Below, one piece after another: positions 9,155-16,528 of a DNA stretch of 64,000 nucleotides. A program made the translations under genes and the position numbers. The DNA is taken from the NCBI GenBank assembly GCA_014238155.1, contig JABABQ010000034.1, positions 124,001-188,000 of the forward strand, read 5' to 3'. The notes under the pieces were generated by a model. It did not search any database. It was given only the letters and a program-made list of their open reading frames with translations, and had not been told where the DNA came from. The stretch is from Rhizobiaceae bacterium (GTDB taxonomy: Bacteria > Pseudomonadota > Alphaproteobacteria > Rhizobiales > Rhizobiaceae). Positions within the stretch are counted from its first letter, which is position 1. Each line of letters starts with the position of its first letter.

Positions 9155-9408
9155 AACGCCACGATATTTGGCCACTGCCTTCGGCAATTCAGTGCTGGTT
9201 GTCGATTGTCATCAGCACGTCGCGGGTGGAATCGTCGGCCGGAAACATCAGTTGGTTTGTCATGGATTGTGCAGGCTCAATCGTCGCAGGCGCACCAATT
9301 AATGCCGTGATGAACGTATCTTTCCTGGCCCTGTTCGTGGTGCCATTCCTGTGGCCGGTAGGAGGATCCACATCGAACCCACATGCGGTATAGAGTGAAC
9401 ACCAATCT

Positions 9409-11151
9409 TTACTGCGGCAATCCTGCCTGGCGCAGTGCTTCAACGTCTCTTTTGAGCAAGTCACTATTGGTGTGAAGTTGTGTCTTGGACCAGTTTGAAA
9501 TCGTGAAGTCCGGCTTGTGGTTCAGTACTTCTTTCGCCTCGCGCCGGGCAGCTTCGAGTTGATCCCTGATCACATATACGATTGCCAGGTCGACATGGCC
9601 AAAGCCCTTCACCTTTTGCCCGTACTCTTGAAACGCGGCAATCGCTTCGTCATACCGCCCGGCCAGCCTGAGAGCAAAACCGTTGATACCGGCATAATAT
9701 CCAGGATATTTGGGGTTCAGTCGAATGGCCTTCTGCGCAAGTCTGATTGCTTCGTCCACCTGTCCATTAAAGCAATAAGTAATGGCAAGTCGGATGGCGA
9801 CGTCGGCGTGATTTGGATTGATTTCCAGCGCCGTCTTAAACCGGACAATGGCCTCTTCGTGATGTCCTTCCAGAAAATTTACAAAACCCAGCACTCCAAA
9901 TGCCTCGGCATTGTCTGGATCGAGTTCCAAGGCCCTGGACACATGTTTTCGGGCTTCGGCAATCGAATCCGTACGTGATTTACTAAATCCCCAACGGGCC
10001 TCAACGGTGCAGATAAATCCCAGAATACAAAGTGGTGCAGGATAGTTTGGGTCAAGCAGTATCGCTCTTTTGGCGTTTCGCCGGGCCGCGGCATAACTTT
10101 CCCTTTCAACAATGCGAGTGTTGGCCACCGCCCGCATCTGATCGACCCACGCTTCAAGATTGGCAGTGCCGGTTCCCCGCAGGCGCGCCATTTCTCCCTC
10201 AGTCAGTTCAACCTGAAGTTCAGTCGTCACCCGCAACGCGATTTCATCCTGAAGCTGAAATATATCTTCAATGTTGCGATCATATCGATCTGCCCAGACA
10301 TGATGCCCATCCTCGGTGTCGATAAGCTGGATAGATATGCGCACCCGGTTGCCGGATTTCCGAATACTGCCCTCCATGACGTATCGAACACCTTGCTCCG
10401 CACCAACCTGCAACACATTAACTGCACGCGACTTGTAGGTAATTGTAGAATTACGGGCGATGACAAGCAGACCCGGGACTTTAGACAAAGTGGTGGTGAT
10501 TTCCTCGCTAATCCCATCGGCCAGCACGTCTTGTTCGGGGTCGCCTGACAAATTGGCAAAGGGCAGTACCGCGATCGATAGATTGTCCAAACCACCTGTT
10601 GCTGTTGATTTTGGTGCAGTCGCGAGGTCCGGCTTTGAATCATTTGAAATGCGGTAAATGCGTACTGGCTCGGTGACGTTTTTTAAGTTCTGTTCACCCA
10701 AGTCTTCAAAGCCGGCTTCTATTTTGCCTTTGGCCTGGCGATAGGCATCGCCTGAAATGCATATACCACCAGGCTCGCTCAGCGCTTCTATGCGGGCAGC
10801 AATGTTGACCCCATCTCCATATATGTCGTCACCATCGGCAATCACGTCACCAAGATTGAGGCCGATGCGGAATCGAATTAAATGACGTTTATCACCGTCA
10901 GAATCGTGGTTTGAGGCGGCCTCTTGCCAAGCCAAGGCACATTCGATGGCATCGACAATACTGGCGAAATCTACCAACAGACCATCTCCCATCAGTTTGA
11001 CAAGTCTTCCCCGGTGACGGGCAATCAACGGAATTAGAACCTTCTCCCGCACAGCAGTCAGCCGCTGAAGCGTACCAGTTTCGTCTTCACCCATGAGGCG
11101 TGTGTAACCGACCACATCGGCAACGAGTATCGCGGCAAGTTTGCGTTCCAA
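9409..11151 (-). CDS. class III adenylate/guanylate cyclase with TolB-like segment and TPR repeats
   Basis: A signalling cyclase of 580 residues. The N-terminal catalytic domain (about 1-175) shows metal aspartates in ILVADVVGYTRLM and LMGDGLLVDF, and the transition-state region GDGVNIAARIEAL. It is followed by a segment beginning LSIAVLPFANLSGDPEQDVLADGISEEI (about 190-330), as in TolB-N/FlgO-like domains of this cyclase class. The C-terminal half has tetratricopeptide repeats (LDPNYPAPLCILG, LDPDNAEAFGVLGFVNFLEGHHEEAIVRFKTALE cut by my reading into adjacent repeats). No membrane helix is evident. The start is TTG at 11151, supported by GGGAGG six bases upstream. Such cyclases are often multi-copy in rhizobia; the input signal is unknown. 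Confidence 0.88.
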   Translation of the reverse strand: MERKLAAILVADVVGYTRLMGEDETGTLQRLTAVREKVLIPLIARHRGRLVKLMGDGLLVDFASIVDAIECALAWQEAASNHDSDGDKRHLIRFRIGLNLGDVIADGDDIYGDGVNIAARIEALSEPGGICISGDAYRQAKGKIEAGFEDLGEQNLKNVTEPVRIYRISNDSKPDLATAPKSTATGGLDNLSIAVLPFANLSGDPEQDVLADGISEEITTTLSKVPGLLVIARNSTITYKSRAVNVLQVGAEQGVRYVMEGSIRKSGNRVRISIQLIDTEDGHHVWADRYDRNIEDIFQLQDEIALRVTTELQVELTEGEMARLRGTGTANLEAWVDQMRAVANTRIVERESYAAARRNAKRAILLDPNYPAPLCILGFICTVEARWGFSKSRTDSIAEARKHVSRALELDPDNAEAFGVLGFVNFLEGHHEEAIVRFKTALEINPNHADVAIRLAITYCFNGQVDEAIRLAQKAIRLNPKYPGYYAGINGFALRLAGRYDEAIAAFQEYGQKVKGFGHVDLAIVYVIRDQLEAARREAKEVLNHKPDFTISNWSKTQLHTNSDLLKRDVEALRQAGLPQ

Positions 11152-11333
11152 GTCGAGCCTCCCAGGTGCTCAAGCTAGCAAGAAGACCTGGACAAATCCA
11201 CTTCAACAAATGGTCGGTAACTGACCTGGCAATTAGATGCTGAAATTTGGTCGTCTCCAAACGGCCGATCTTTCCGGCAAACTTGAAAACAGCTGTTTGC
11301 CTCCTACATTATGAGGAAAGCAAAGGGCTATTC

Positions 11334-11795
11334 ATGGTTGAAGACATCATCGACAACGATACGGGTGCAAGAATTGTCACCCCTGAAGAACTGGATGGCG
11401 TCAGAACGGCCCGCGTTATTTCTTTTTTCCTCGACTATATCATTATCGGCTTGCTGAGCATTCCACTGTTCATTGTAGTCGGCCTTCTGGGTATTCCAAC
11501 CCTTGGCCTTGCCTGGGGATTGCTGCCATTCGTTCCGGCAGTTGTCGCGCTGCTCTACCTTGCAACCACGATGGGCGGGCCACGCCAGGCAACAGTCGGC
11601 ATGGCCTTTATGGGCATCCGCATCCGCAAGTTGGATGGCAGTAGTGTCGATCCGCTATTGGCCTGTCTGCATGGAATACTATTCTGGGCAATCCACACGG
11701 TCGCCGTCATTTTACCGCTACTGATCAGCTTCTTTTCTTCACGCAAACGGCTGTTGCATGACGTTTTGCTTGGCACATATGTAGGACGCGCCTAA
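11334..11795 (+). CDS. RDD family membrane protein
   Basis: A 153-residue inner-membrane protein. The RDD signature appears early (RTARVISFFLDYIIIG), with the Arg and Asp at the expected spacing, followed by two hydrophobic segments (LSIPLFIVVGLLGI and LPFVPAVVALLYLAT), the GGPRQATVGMAFMGIRIRKLDG loop and a last membrane helix. The frame is open from 11247, but the start at 11334 has AAGGG about seven bases upstream and gives the family length. The hemB-RDD-bpt-parC neighbourhood is conserved in Hyphomicrobiales. Function unknown; some RDD proteins are ion transporters. Confidence 0.85.
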   Translation: MVEDIIDNDTGARIVTPEELDGVRTARVISFFLDYIIIGLLSIPLFIVVGLLGIPTLGLAWGLLPFVPAVVALLYLATTMGGPRQATVGMAFMGIRIRKLDGSSVDPLLACLHGILFWAIHTVAVILPLLISFFSSRKRLLHDVLLGTYVGRA

Positions 11796-11850
11796 ACTCG
11801 TTGGTAGAAACGGCAGATTGCCACAACTCAACGACGGGACATGACGGCGC

Positions 11851-13680
11851 ATGGACCAATTTCATATGTGGATGACCTTTGCGGTGATCGCATGCACGAT
11901 TGTCGCTTATGGTGCTGAAAAATGGTCAATCGAAGGAGTGTCGCTGGCGGCGTTGGTCTTTCTGTTGGCGATATTCAGCCTGGTTCCGCAAAACTCTGGC
12001 AATCAGATATCACCAACCGAATTGCTGATGGGCTTTGCCAATCCGGCATTGATTACCGTTTTGGCACTACTGGTGATAGGTCGAGCCCTGTTCAACACCG
12101 ACGCGCTAGAACGGCCCGCCGAAATCCTGTCAAAATTTGGCGGCAACAGCGCGCGGCGCACCATTCTGGTGTTACTGGTTACCGCGGGAATCACCAGCGC
12201 CTTTCTCAATAATACCCCGGTGGTTGTGATGTTCATTCCGATCATCGTAGCCATCGCCGCCCAGCGAAATTTTTCCGCCGCCGCCGCTCTGATGCCGCTT
12301 TCCTATGTCGGCATTCTGGGAGGCATGACGACACTCATCGGGTCTTCGACCAATCTGCTGGTGGCTGGAGTTGCCCAACGCTATGGTTTTGAACTTGGGT
12401 TTTTCGACTTTTCCATTCCCGGCCTTGTTCTGGCCGGTGTCGGGCTGGCCTATGTGGTGCTGGTAATGCCAGTCCTGTTGGGCAATCGCTCAGCCGCAGA
12501 TCCGAAGATTCGGGCAGCTACAGGGCGGCAATTTGTGGCGCAAATTCATGTGGTGCAAGGCCATCCGCTGGCCGGTGTGGAATCTGTTGCCGGGCTATTC
12601 CCGGCTCTGACAGACATCACGGTACGATCGATTCAACGCAATGGCGAGCAAATATTGCCCCCGTTTGAAGATACAACACTAAGCCCCGGAGACATTGTTA
12701 TCGTTGCGGCCACCCGCAGGGCGCTGACCATAGCACTGTCAGACGGTGCAGCCAGCCTGCCCAAAATGGCAAGCGAAGATCTCGATCCAACCCGCCCCAC
12801 CGACACTTTGTCAAAAGTCACCGAAAGTTTCATGATTGCCGAAGCTGTGATAGCACCGGGCTCTCGTTATGCGGGGCGCACAATTGATGCTTCCAGAATT
12901 CGTGCAACCTTCGGAACGATGGTTCTTGGCCTGCAAAGACGCAGCGGCATGGCCCGCGGATTGGTGCGGGCGATCCGGCTGGAACCTGGCGACACGCTGC
13001 TGATCGGGGGGCTGCCCGAAGATATCGAAAGATTGCGCGCCAGCCGCGAATTGCTGCTGCTGGAACATTCTGCCGGTGAGGTGCCTCTGCGGGCCTATGC
13101 TCCCCGAGCCATTGGCATTTTTGGTTTGGTAATTCTGGCAGCATCGTTTTCCATCCTGCCGATTGTTGTCGCCTCGCTGATGGGCGCCTATGCGGTGATT
13201 GCCAGTGGCTGCCTGTCGATCCGTCAGGCTGCGCGTAGCTTTGACCGTCAGATTTATATGATGGTGGGTGCATCGCTCGCCGCTGCGCTGGCGCTGGAGA
13301 GAACCGGCGGGGCAGCCTTCCTTGCGTCGGGGGTGGTTGGATTGTTGGAGGGCCAAACCCCGGCTATGGTCTTGTCGGCTCTGTTCATTGTTACCGCCCT
13401 GCTGACGAATGTGCTGTCGAACAATGCGACGGCCGTTTTGTTCACACCCATCGCCATTGGCATTGCGCAGCGGCTGAACGTGCCTTTGGAACCATTTGTC
13501 ATCTGCATCATATTCGCTGCAAATTGTTCGTTTGCCACTCCCGTTGGCTATCAAACCAATTTATTGGTGCTGGGACCGGGGCGCTACCGCTTCAGTGACT
13601 ATCTACGCAGTGGAATTCCGTTAATCATAGTTTTATGGATTACGTTTTCATTCTTTGCACCTTTCTATTATAATCTCTGA
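11851..13680 (+). CDS. SLC13-family permease with two TrkA-C domains
   Basis: A 609-residue secondary transporter. Hydrophobic blocks at both ends (about 1-210 and 405-609) carry the repeated permease motifs: AFLNNTPVVVMFIPI with GSSTNLLVAG, and NVLSNNATAVLFTPIAI with PVGYQTNLLV. Between them are two soluble TrkA-C/RCK-C domains (about 215-300 and 315-395; PFEDTTLSPGDIVIVA and IRLEPGDTLLIGG). This architecture is that of divalent-anion/sulfate-type SLC13 members; the substrate cannot be read from sequence. The stop codon is immediately followed by the bpt ATG, suggesting co-translation. Confidence 0.88.
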   Translation: MDQFHMWMTFAVIACTIVAYGAEKWSIEGVSLAALVFLLAIFSLVPQNSGNQISPTELLMGFANPALITVLALLVIGRALFNTDALERPAEILSKFGGNSARRTILVLLVTAGITSAFLNNTPVVVMFIPIIVAIAAQRNFSAAAALMPLSYVGILGGMTTLIGSSTNLLVAGVAQRYGFELGFFDFSIPGLVLAGVGLAYVVLVMPVLLGNRSAADPKIRAATGRQFVAQIHVVQGHPLAGVESVAGLFPALTDITVRSIQRNGEQILPPFEDTTLSPGDIVIVAATRRALTIALSDGAASLPKMASEDLDPTRPTDTLSKVTESFMIAEAVIAPGSRYAGRTIDASRIRATFGTMVLGLQRRSGMARGLVRAIRLEPGDTLLIGGLPEDIERLRASRELLLLEHSAGEVPLRAYAPRAIGIFGLVILAASFSILPIVVASLMGAYAVIASGCLSIRQAARSFDRQIYMMVGASLAAALALERTGGAAFLASGVVGLLEGQTPAMVLSALFIVTALLTNVLSNNATAVLFTPIAIGIAQRLNVPLEPFVICIIFAANCSFATPVGYQTNLLVLGPGRYRFSDYLRSGIPLIIVLWITFSFFAPFYYNL

Positions 13681-14430
13681 ATGACTGCCCATTCACTCGA
13701 TACGCCACAATTTTACCTGACCGCACCGGCACCGTGTCCCTATCTGCCTGATCAGATGGAACGCAAGGTGTTCACCCATCTGGTGGGTGAACGGGCGCGT
13801 ATGGTGCATGACGAGCTGTCTCAGGGCGGGTTTCGTCGCAGCCAAAACATCGCCTATCGCCCAGCATGCGAACATTGTCGGGCCTGTCAGGCAACCCGCG
13901 TACTGGCCCGGGAATTCAATCCATCACGCTCAATGCGGCGGATCGAAAATAAGAATACCGATCTGATTGGCTATGAAACCAATAATGGTCCGACATCCGA
14001 GCAATATTCGCTGTTTCGCCGATATGTCGATTCACGCCACGGCGATGGCGGTATGGCGGGCATGACAGTGTTGGATTACGCCATGATGGTTGAAGACAGC
14101 CATGTTGATTCACGGATAATTGAATATCGCAAACGCGGCCCAGACAGTCGAATTACCGGAAAGGGAGTTGGGGAACTGGTTGCTGCTGTGTTGTTTGACC
14201 GACTCAGCGACGGCAATTCCATGGTCTACAGTTTCTTCGATCCCAACCGAAAAAAGCGCTGTCTCGGTACGTATTTGATCCTCGATCACATCGCTCGGGT
14301 GCGTCGGGAAGGATTAAAATATTGCCATCTGGGCTATTGGGTGAATGGCTCGTCGAAAATGGAATATAAAGCCCGCTTCATGCCGCAAGAGCGGCTGCAG
14401 TCCGGCGGATGGATCGAATTTCGCAATTAA
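13681..14430 (+). CDS. bpt: aspartate/glutamate leucyltransferase or arginyltransferase (N-degron aminoacyl-transferase)
   Basis: This enzyme attaches leucine (Bpt) or arginine (Ate) to proteins with N-terminal Asp/Glu, marking them for ClpS/ClpAP. At 249 residues it matches bacterial Bpt rather than the roughly 500-residue eukaryotic Ate1. The N-terminal cysteines are present ([25 protein letters not shown]) and the C-terminal GNAT-like domain has SMVYSFFDP and [14 protein letters not shown] with [19 protein letters not shown]. The start directly abuts the permease stop. Leucine versus arginine specificity is inferred from family membership only. Confidence 0.9.
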   Translation: MTAHSLDTPQFYLTAPAPCPYLPDQMERKVFTHLVGERARMVHDELSQGGFRRSQNIAYRPACEHCRACQATRVLAREFNPSRSMRRIENKNTDLIGYETNNGPTSEQYSLFRRYVDSRHGDGGMAGMTVLDYAMMVEDSHVDSRIIEYRKRGPDSRITGKGVGELVAAVLFDRLSDGNSMVYSFFDPNRKKRCLGTYLILDHIARVRREGLKYCHLGYWVNGSSKMEYKARFMPQERLQSGGWIEFRN

Positions 14431-14541
14431 TCCACAATAGATTTACCAATCCCGGTGAGTGAAAAGACTGGATGAAGCTTCAGCTTGGCTTTATGGAGAA
14501 GTTTCACACTTCTTCTTCGACCAATATTTCTCTTCCACATC

Positions 14542-15438
14542 ATGGCTTCGCAACTCGTACATCAACCCAGCACCGGATTGAGCCTGGCCTTCATTGGTGG
14601 ATTCGCGCTTTCCATTGATATTCCACTGATCCGGATGGCAGGGAGTGATCCTTACACAGTGATGGGTGCGCGTGGCCTGGGCATCGCGCTGGTCCTGACA
14701 TTGTACTGGCGGTTTTTTGCTAGGCGAACCAACATGCCGCGCGAACTGTTTGCCGACAGGGATTTTATCATCGTCGGAGGCCTATCTGGTCTTAACAACA
14801 TTTTTTTCTCGCTGGCCGTGTTCAACACATCAACCGCCAATGTGGTATTCATTTTGGCGTTCAACGCCATGCTTGCCGCGCTGTTGTCATGGCCATTGAC
14901 CCGCGAACGTCCGACAACGGCAACCTGGATGGCGATCATTGCCACTCTGGTCGGCGTCAGCATTATTGTTGTGGATGGCTTTGGTACGGGCAATCTTGTT
15001 GGTGATGTTTGCGCGTTGATCTGTGCAGCTCTGTTGGCTTTGTCGCTGACACTGGCTCGCCGATCGGGCAAAGACCTTTCGCTAGCCCCTGGCTTTGGTG
15101 GCGTGGTGGCCGCCGCTTTTGCGCTGCCAATGATTCTGTGGATGGGCAGCGTGCCCCAGGCTCCGATTTGGTTGGTGGTCGATGTGATCGTATTGGTACC
15201 GCTGGCTGGAATTACCCTGTGGCTGGCTCCCAGATATATTCCTGCGCCTCAGGTTGCCTTGTTTTATTTACTGGAAACTGTTCTCGCGCCCCTTTGGGTC
15301 TGGATGGTGTTTGCAGAAGTGCCGGGCAAAAATGTGTTCATTGGCGGTGCACTTGTCATTGCGGCCATCGCAGGACACGCTGGTTGGGAATTGTATATCA
15401 GACGCAATTCTCGTTTGAATGTTCTGGCGAATGTTTAG
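14542..15438 (+). CDS. EamA/DMT-family transporter
   Basis: A drug/metabolite-type exporter of about 298 residues with ten hydrophobic segments forming two EamA repeats (about 15-145 and 155-290); VVFILAFNAMLAALLSW and PAPQVALFYLLETVLAPLWVWMVF are typical blocks. Substrate unknown. The start is uncertain: the frame opens with a TTG at 14485 that would add 19 residues, and neither site has a clear Shine-Dalgarno. I chose the ATG at 14542 (MASQLVHQPS) because the first membrane helix then starts at the usual distance. Confidence 0.85.
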   Translation: MASQLVHQPSTGLSLAFIGGFALSIDIPLIRMAGSDPYTVMGARGLGIALVLTLYWRFFARRTNMPRELFADRDFIIVGGLSGLNNIFFSLAVFNTSTANVVFILAFNAMLAALLSWPLTRERPTTATWMAIIATLVGVSIIVVDGFGTGNLVGDVCALICAALLALSLTLARRSGKDLSLAPGFGGVVAAAFALPMILWMGSVPQAPIWLVVDVIVLVPLAGITLWLAPRYIPAPQVALFYLLETVLAPLWVWMVFAEVPGKNVFIGGALVIAAIAGHAGWELYIRRNSRLNVLANV

Positions 15439-15523
15439 ATGGTTGCATCGAACCTTTCGCTTGCGTTAGGACTTGGACGTTGGAACCAACAATCGACGTG
15501 ACGACAAAGGCGAGATCAGAGCT

Positions 15524-15760
15524 ATGAAATGTGTATTTATGCAGTTGCGCTGCAAGCCAGGAAAAACCTACGAAGTCGCGGACAAGATATATGAACGTGA
15601 AATCGTTTCCGAGCTCTATTCAACCAGCGGGGAATTTGACCTGCTGGCCAAGATCTACATCGACGAAAACGAAGATATCGGCAAATATGTCAACGAAAAA
15701 ATTCTCAACATCGATGGCATCGTACACAGCCTGACCACGCTGACCTTCAAAGCCTTCTGA
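15524..15760 (+). CDS. stand-alone AsnC/Lrp ligand-binding (RAM) domain protein
   Basis: A 78-residue protein consisting only of the C-terminal RAM domain of Lrp/AsnC regulators; the helix-turn-helix half is absent. KCVFMQLRCKPGKTYEVADKI, VSELYSTSGEFDLLAKIYI and IVHSLTTLTFKAF follow the beta-alpha-beta-beta-alpha-beta order. Stand-alone RAM proteins form oligomeric rings and bind amino acids in other bacteria. The start at 15524 begins at the first strand. It is 85 bases after the EamA gene; whether it senses that transporter's substrate is speculation. Confidence 0.85.
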   Translation: MKCVFMQLRCKPGKTYEVADKIYEREIVSELYSTSGEFDLLAKIYIDENEDIGKYVNEKILNIDGIVHSLTTLTFKAF

Positions 15761-15977
15761 TTCGACTCCCTTGCCGCTAACCAGCTCTCAAGGTGGATTG
15801 AAACTACTCAGATGACGCAGACAGATGCCAGACATGTGCAATGCCGGCGCGCATTCTTCGACACGACACATCAGCGAAGCATTTGATAACAAGGGCGTTC
15901 CCGCAACACTTGGTTCATTTAATTCAACTTATGCACCGCGGCGTTAAAAAAGTGATCACGATATTTGCGCCAAAATC
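15761..15977. other. gene-free stretch, first part
   Basis: No reading frame with a plausible start and ribosome binding site, and no tRNA or hairpin of note. A TTCGACTC string near 15761 resembles a T-loop, but the flanks lack the paired arms of a tRNA. The remainder to 16528 is described in the following entries. Confidence 0.5.
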
Positions 15978-16006
15978 TTGACAACAGAGGATTTGAGTCC
16001 CATTCT
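15978..16006 (+). promoter_or_regulatory. candidate sigma-70 promoter
   Basis: A perfect TTGACA (15978-15983) is followed after exactly 17 bases by CATTCT (16001-16006), a weak -10. It faces into the gene-free stretch that ends in a strong terminator at 16375-16415. The -35 is excellent and the -10 matches only three of six positions, so activity is uncertain. Confidence 0.35.
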
Positions 16007-16030
16007 TTGACTATCGCAGAGCCAAATATG

Positions 16031-16055
16031 CTCATTAAATCAGTGATTTAGTGAG
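16031..16055. repeat. 25-base imperfect palindrome
   Basis: CTCATTAAATCA-G-TGATTTAGTGAG: 11 of 12 arm positions pair perfectly, and the remaining T/G can pair as RNA. It begins 25 bases after the -10-like element at 16001-16006, so it would sit at the 5' end of any transcript from there. It could be a 5' stem-loop or an operator for a dimeric regulator. Confidence 0.5.
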
Positions 16056-16374
16056 AGGTTTGGAATTTATCCGAATTACTTGTCTGATTGTGCCCGACAC
16101 AATCTGATAAAGCAAAACGGCCTTGATGCGGTAGATTGGAGGCGGAATGAAACCACCAAAACAGCGTTCTGGCCCAACCCGAAGGGGCGGCCGCGGACGG
16201 TGACTTCGACGGTGCTAAAATCCATGTATCGCCAGACCAAGGCCCCAGTAGGCAAACCCCCGAAAGGCTGAGGTCAGGAGCATTGCCCGGAACTCGATCT
16301 ACATAGCTATAACTTACAAGTTGGAGCAGTGACTTCAGCTAAAATTCTGGTCGAAAACACGACCACCATTTCCA

Positions 16375-16415
16375 CCCCGTCGGCGCGAGTGTTCAAAGCG
16401 CGACGGGGTTTTTGT
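16375..16415 (+). terminator. strong intrinsic terminator
   Basis: CCCCGTCG (16375-16382) pairs with CGACGGGG (16401-16408), the stem extending inward through GCGC with one bulged G, and is followed by TTTTTG and further T-rich sequence. The T-tract is on the plus strand only, so it ends rightward transcription before the convergent parC gene. Confidence 0.85.
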
Positions 16416-16528
16416 TTGCTCGGCGAAGACGGGTTTTTTGATTGCCCGGCGAAATTGATATCTGGCAGGCCGCCGTTCGCAGTTGGATGCGGTTGGAGAA
16501 AGTGGGACTTGAAATCAAGCTTGTGCTG

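Larger units (their letters stand above)
16013..16415 (+). ncRNA. candidate structured non-coding RNA
   Basis: Between a promoter-like pair and a strong intrinsic terminator lie about 400 bases with no convincing protein gene but several hairpins: an imperfect 25-base palindrome (16031-16055), a 7-bp stem with a 5-base loop (16086-16104, GATTGTG/CACAATC), and a 6-bp stem (16348-16365, TGGTCG/CGACCA) just before the terminator. I compared it by eye with the conserved cores of RNase P RNA, SRP RNA and tmRNA (including a search for an ANDN-type tag) and found no match. It could be an unannotated small RNA, or just a long trailer of the RAM-domain gene. Confidence 0.3.

Noticed and set aside
9155-9408. 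Short open frames on both strands in the hemB-cyclase gap (plus 9199-9393, 64 codons; minus 9189-9464, 91 codons)
   Set aside because: The plus frame needs a TTG start with no Shine-Dalgarno; the minus frame runs out of the cyclase end. Neither shows a recognisable protein. No hairpin with a T-tract either. Left as an unassigned 254-base gap, possibly containing gene remains.
12811-13554. 247-codon open frame on the minus strand inside the SLC13 permease
   Set aside because: Shadow of a well-supported gene, with His/Gln/Arg-rich composition typical of antisense frames.
15755-15785. T-loop-like TTCGACTC followed by ACCA, suggestive of a tRNA 3' end
   Set aside because: The preceding bases encode the end of the RAM protein and do not form a T-stem, anticodon arm or acceptor stem.
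16080-16271. 63-codon frame with an NPKGRPR stretch recalling phage/DUF5681 proteins
   Set aside because: The start is not ATG-supported, it lies inside a hairpin-rich region, and the similarity is one short motif.
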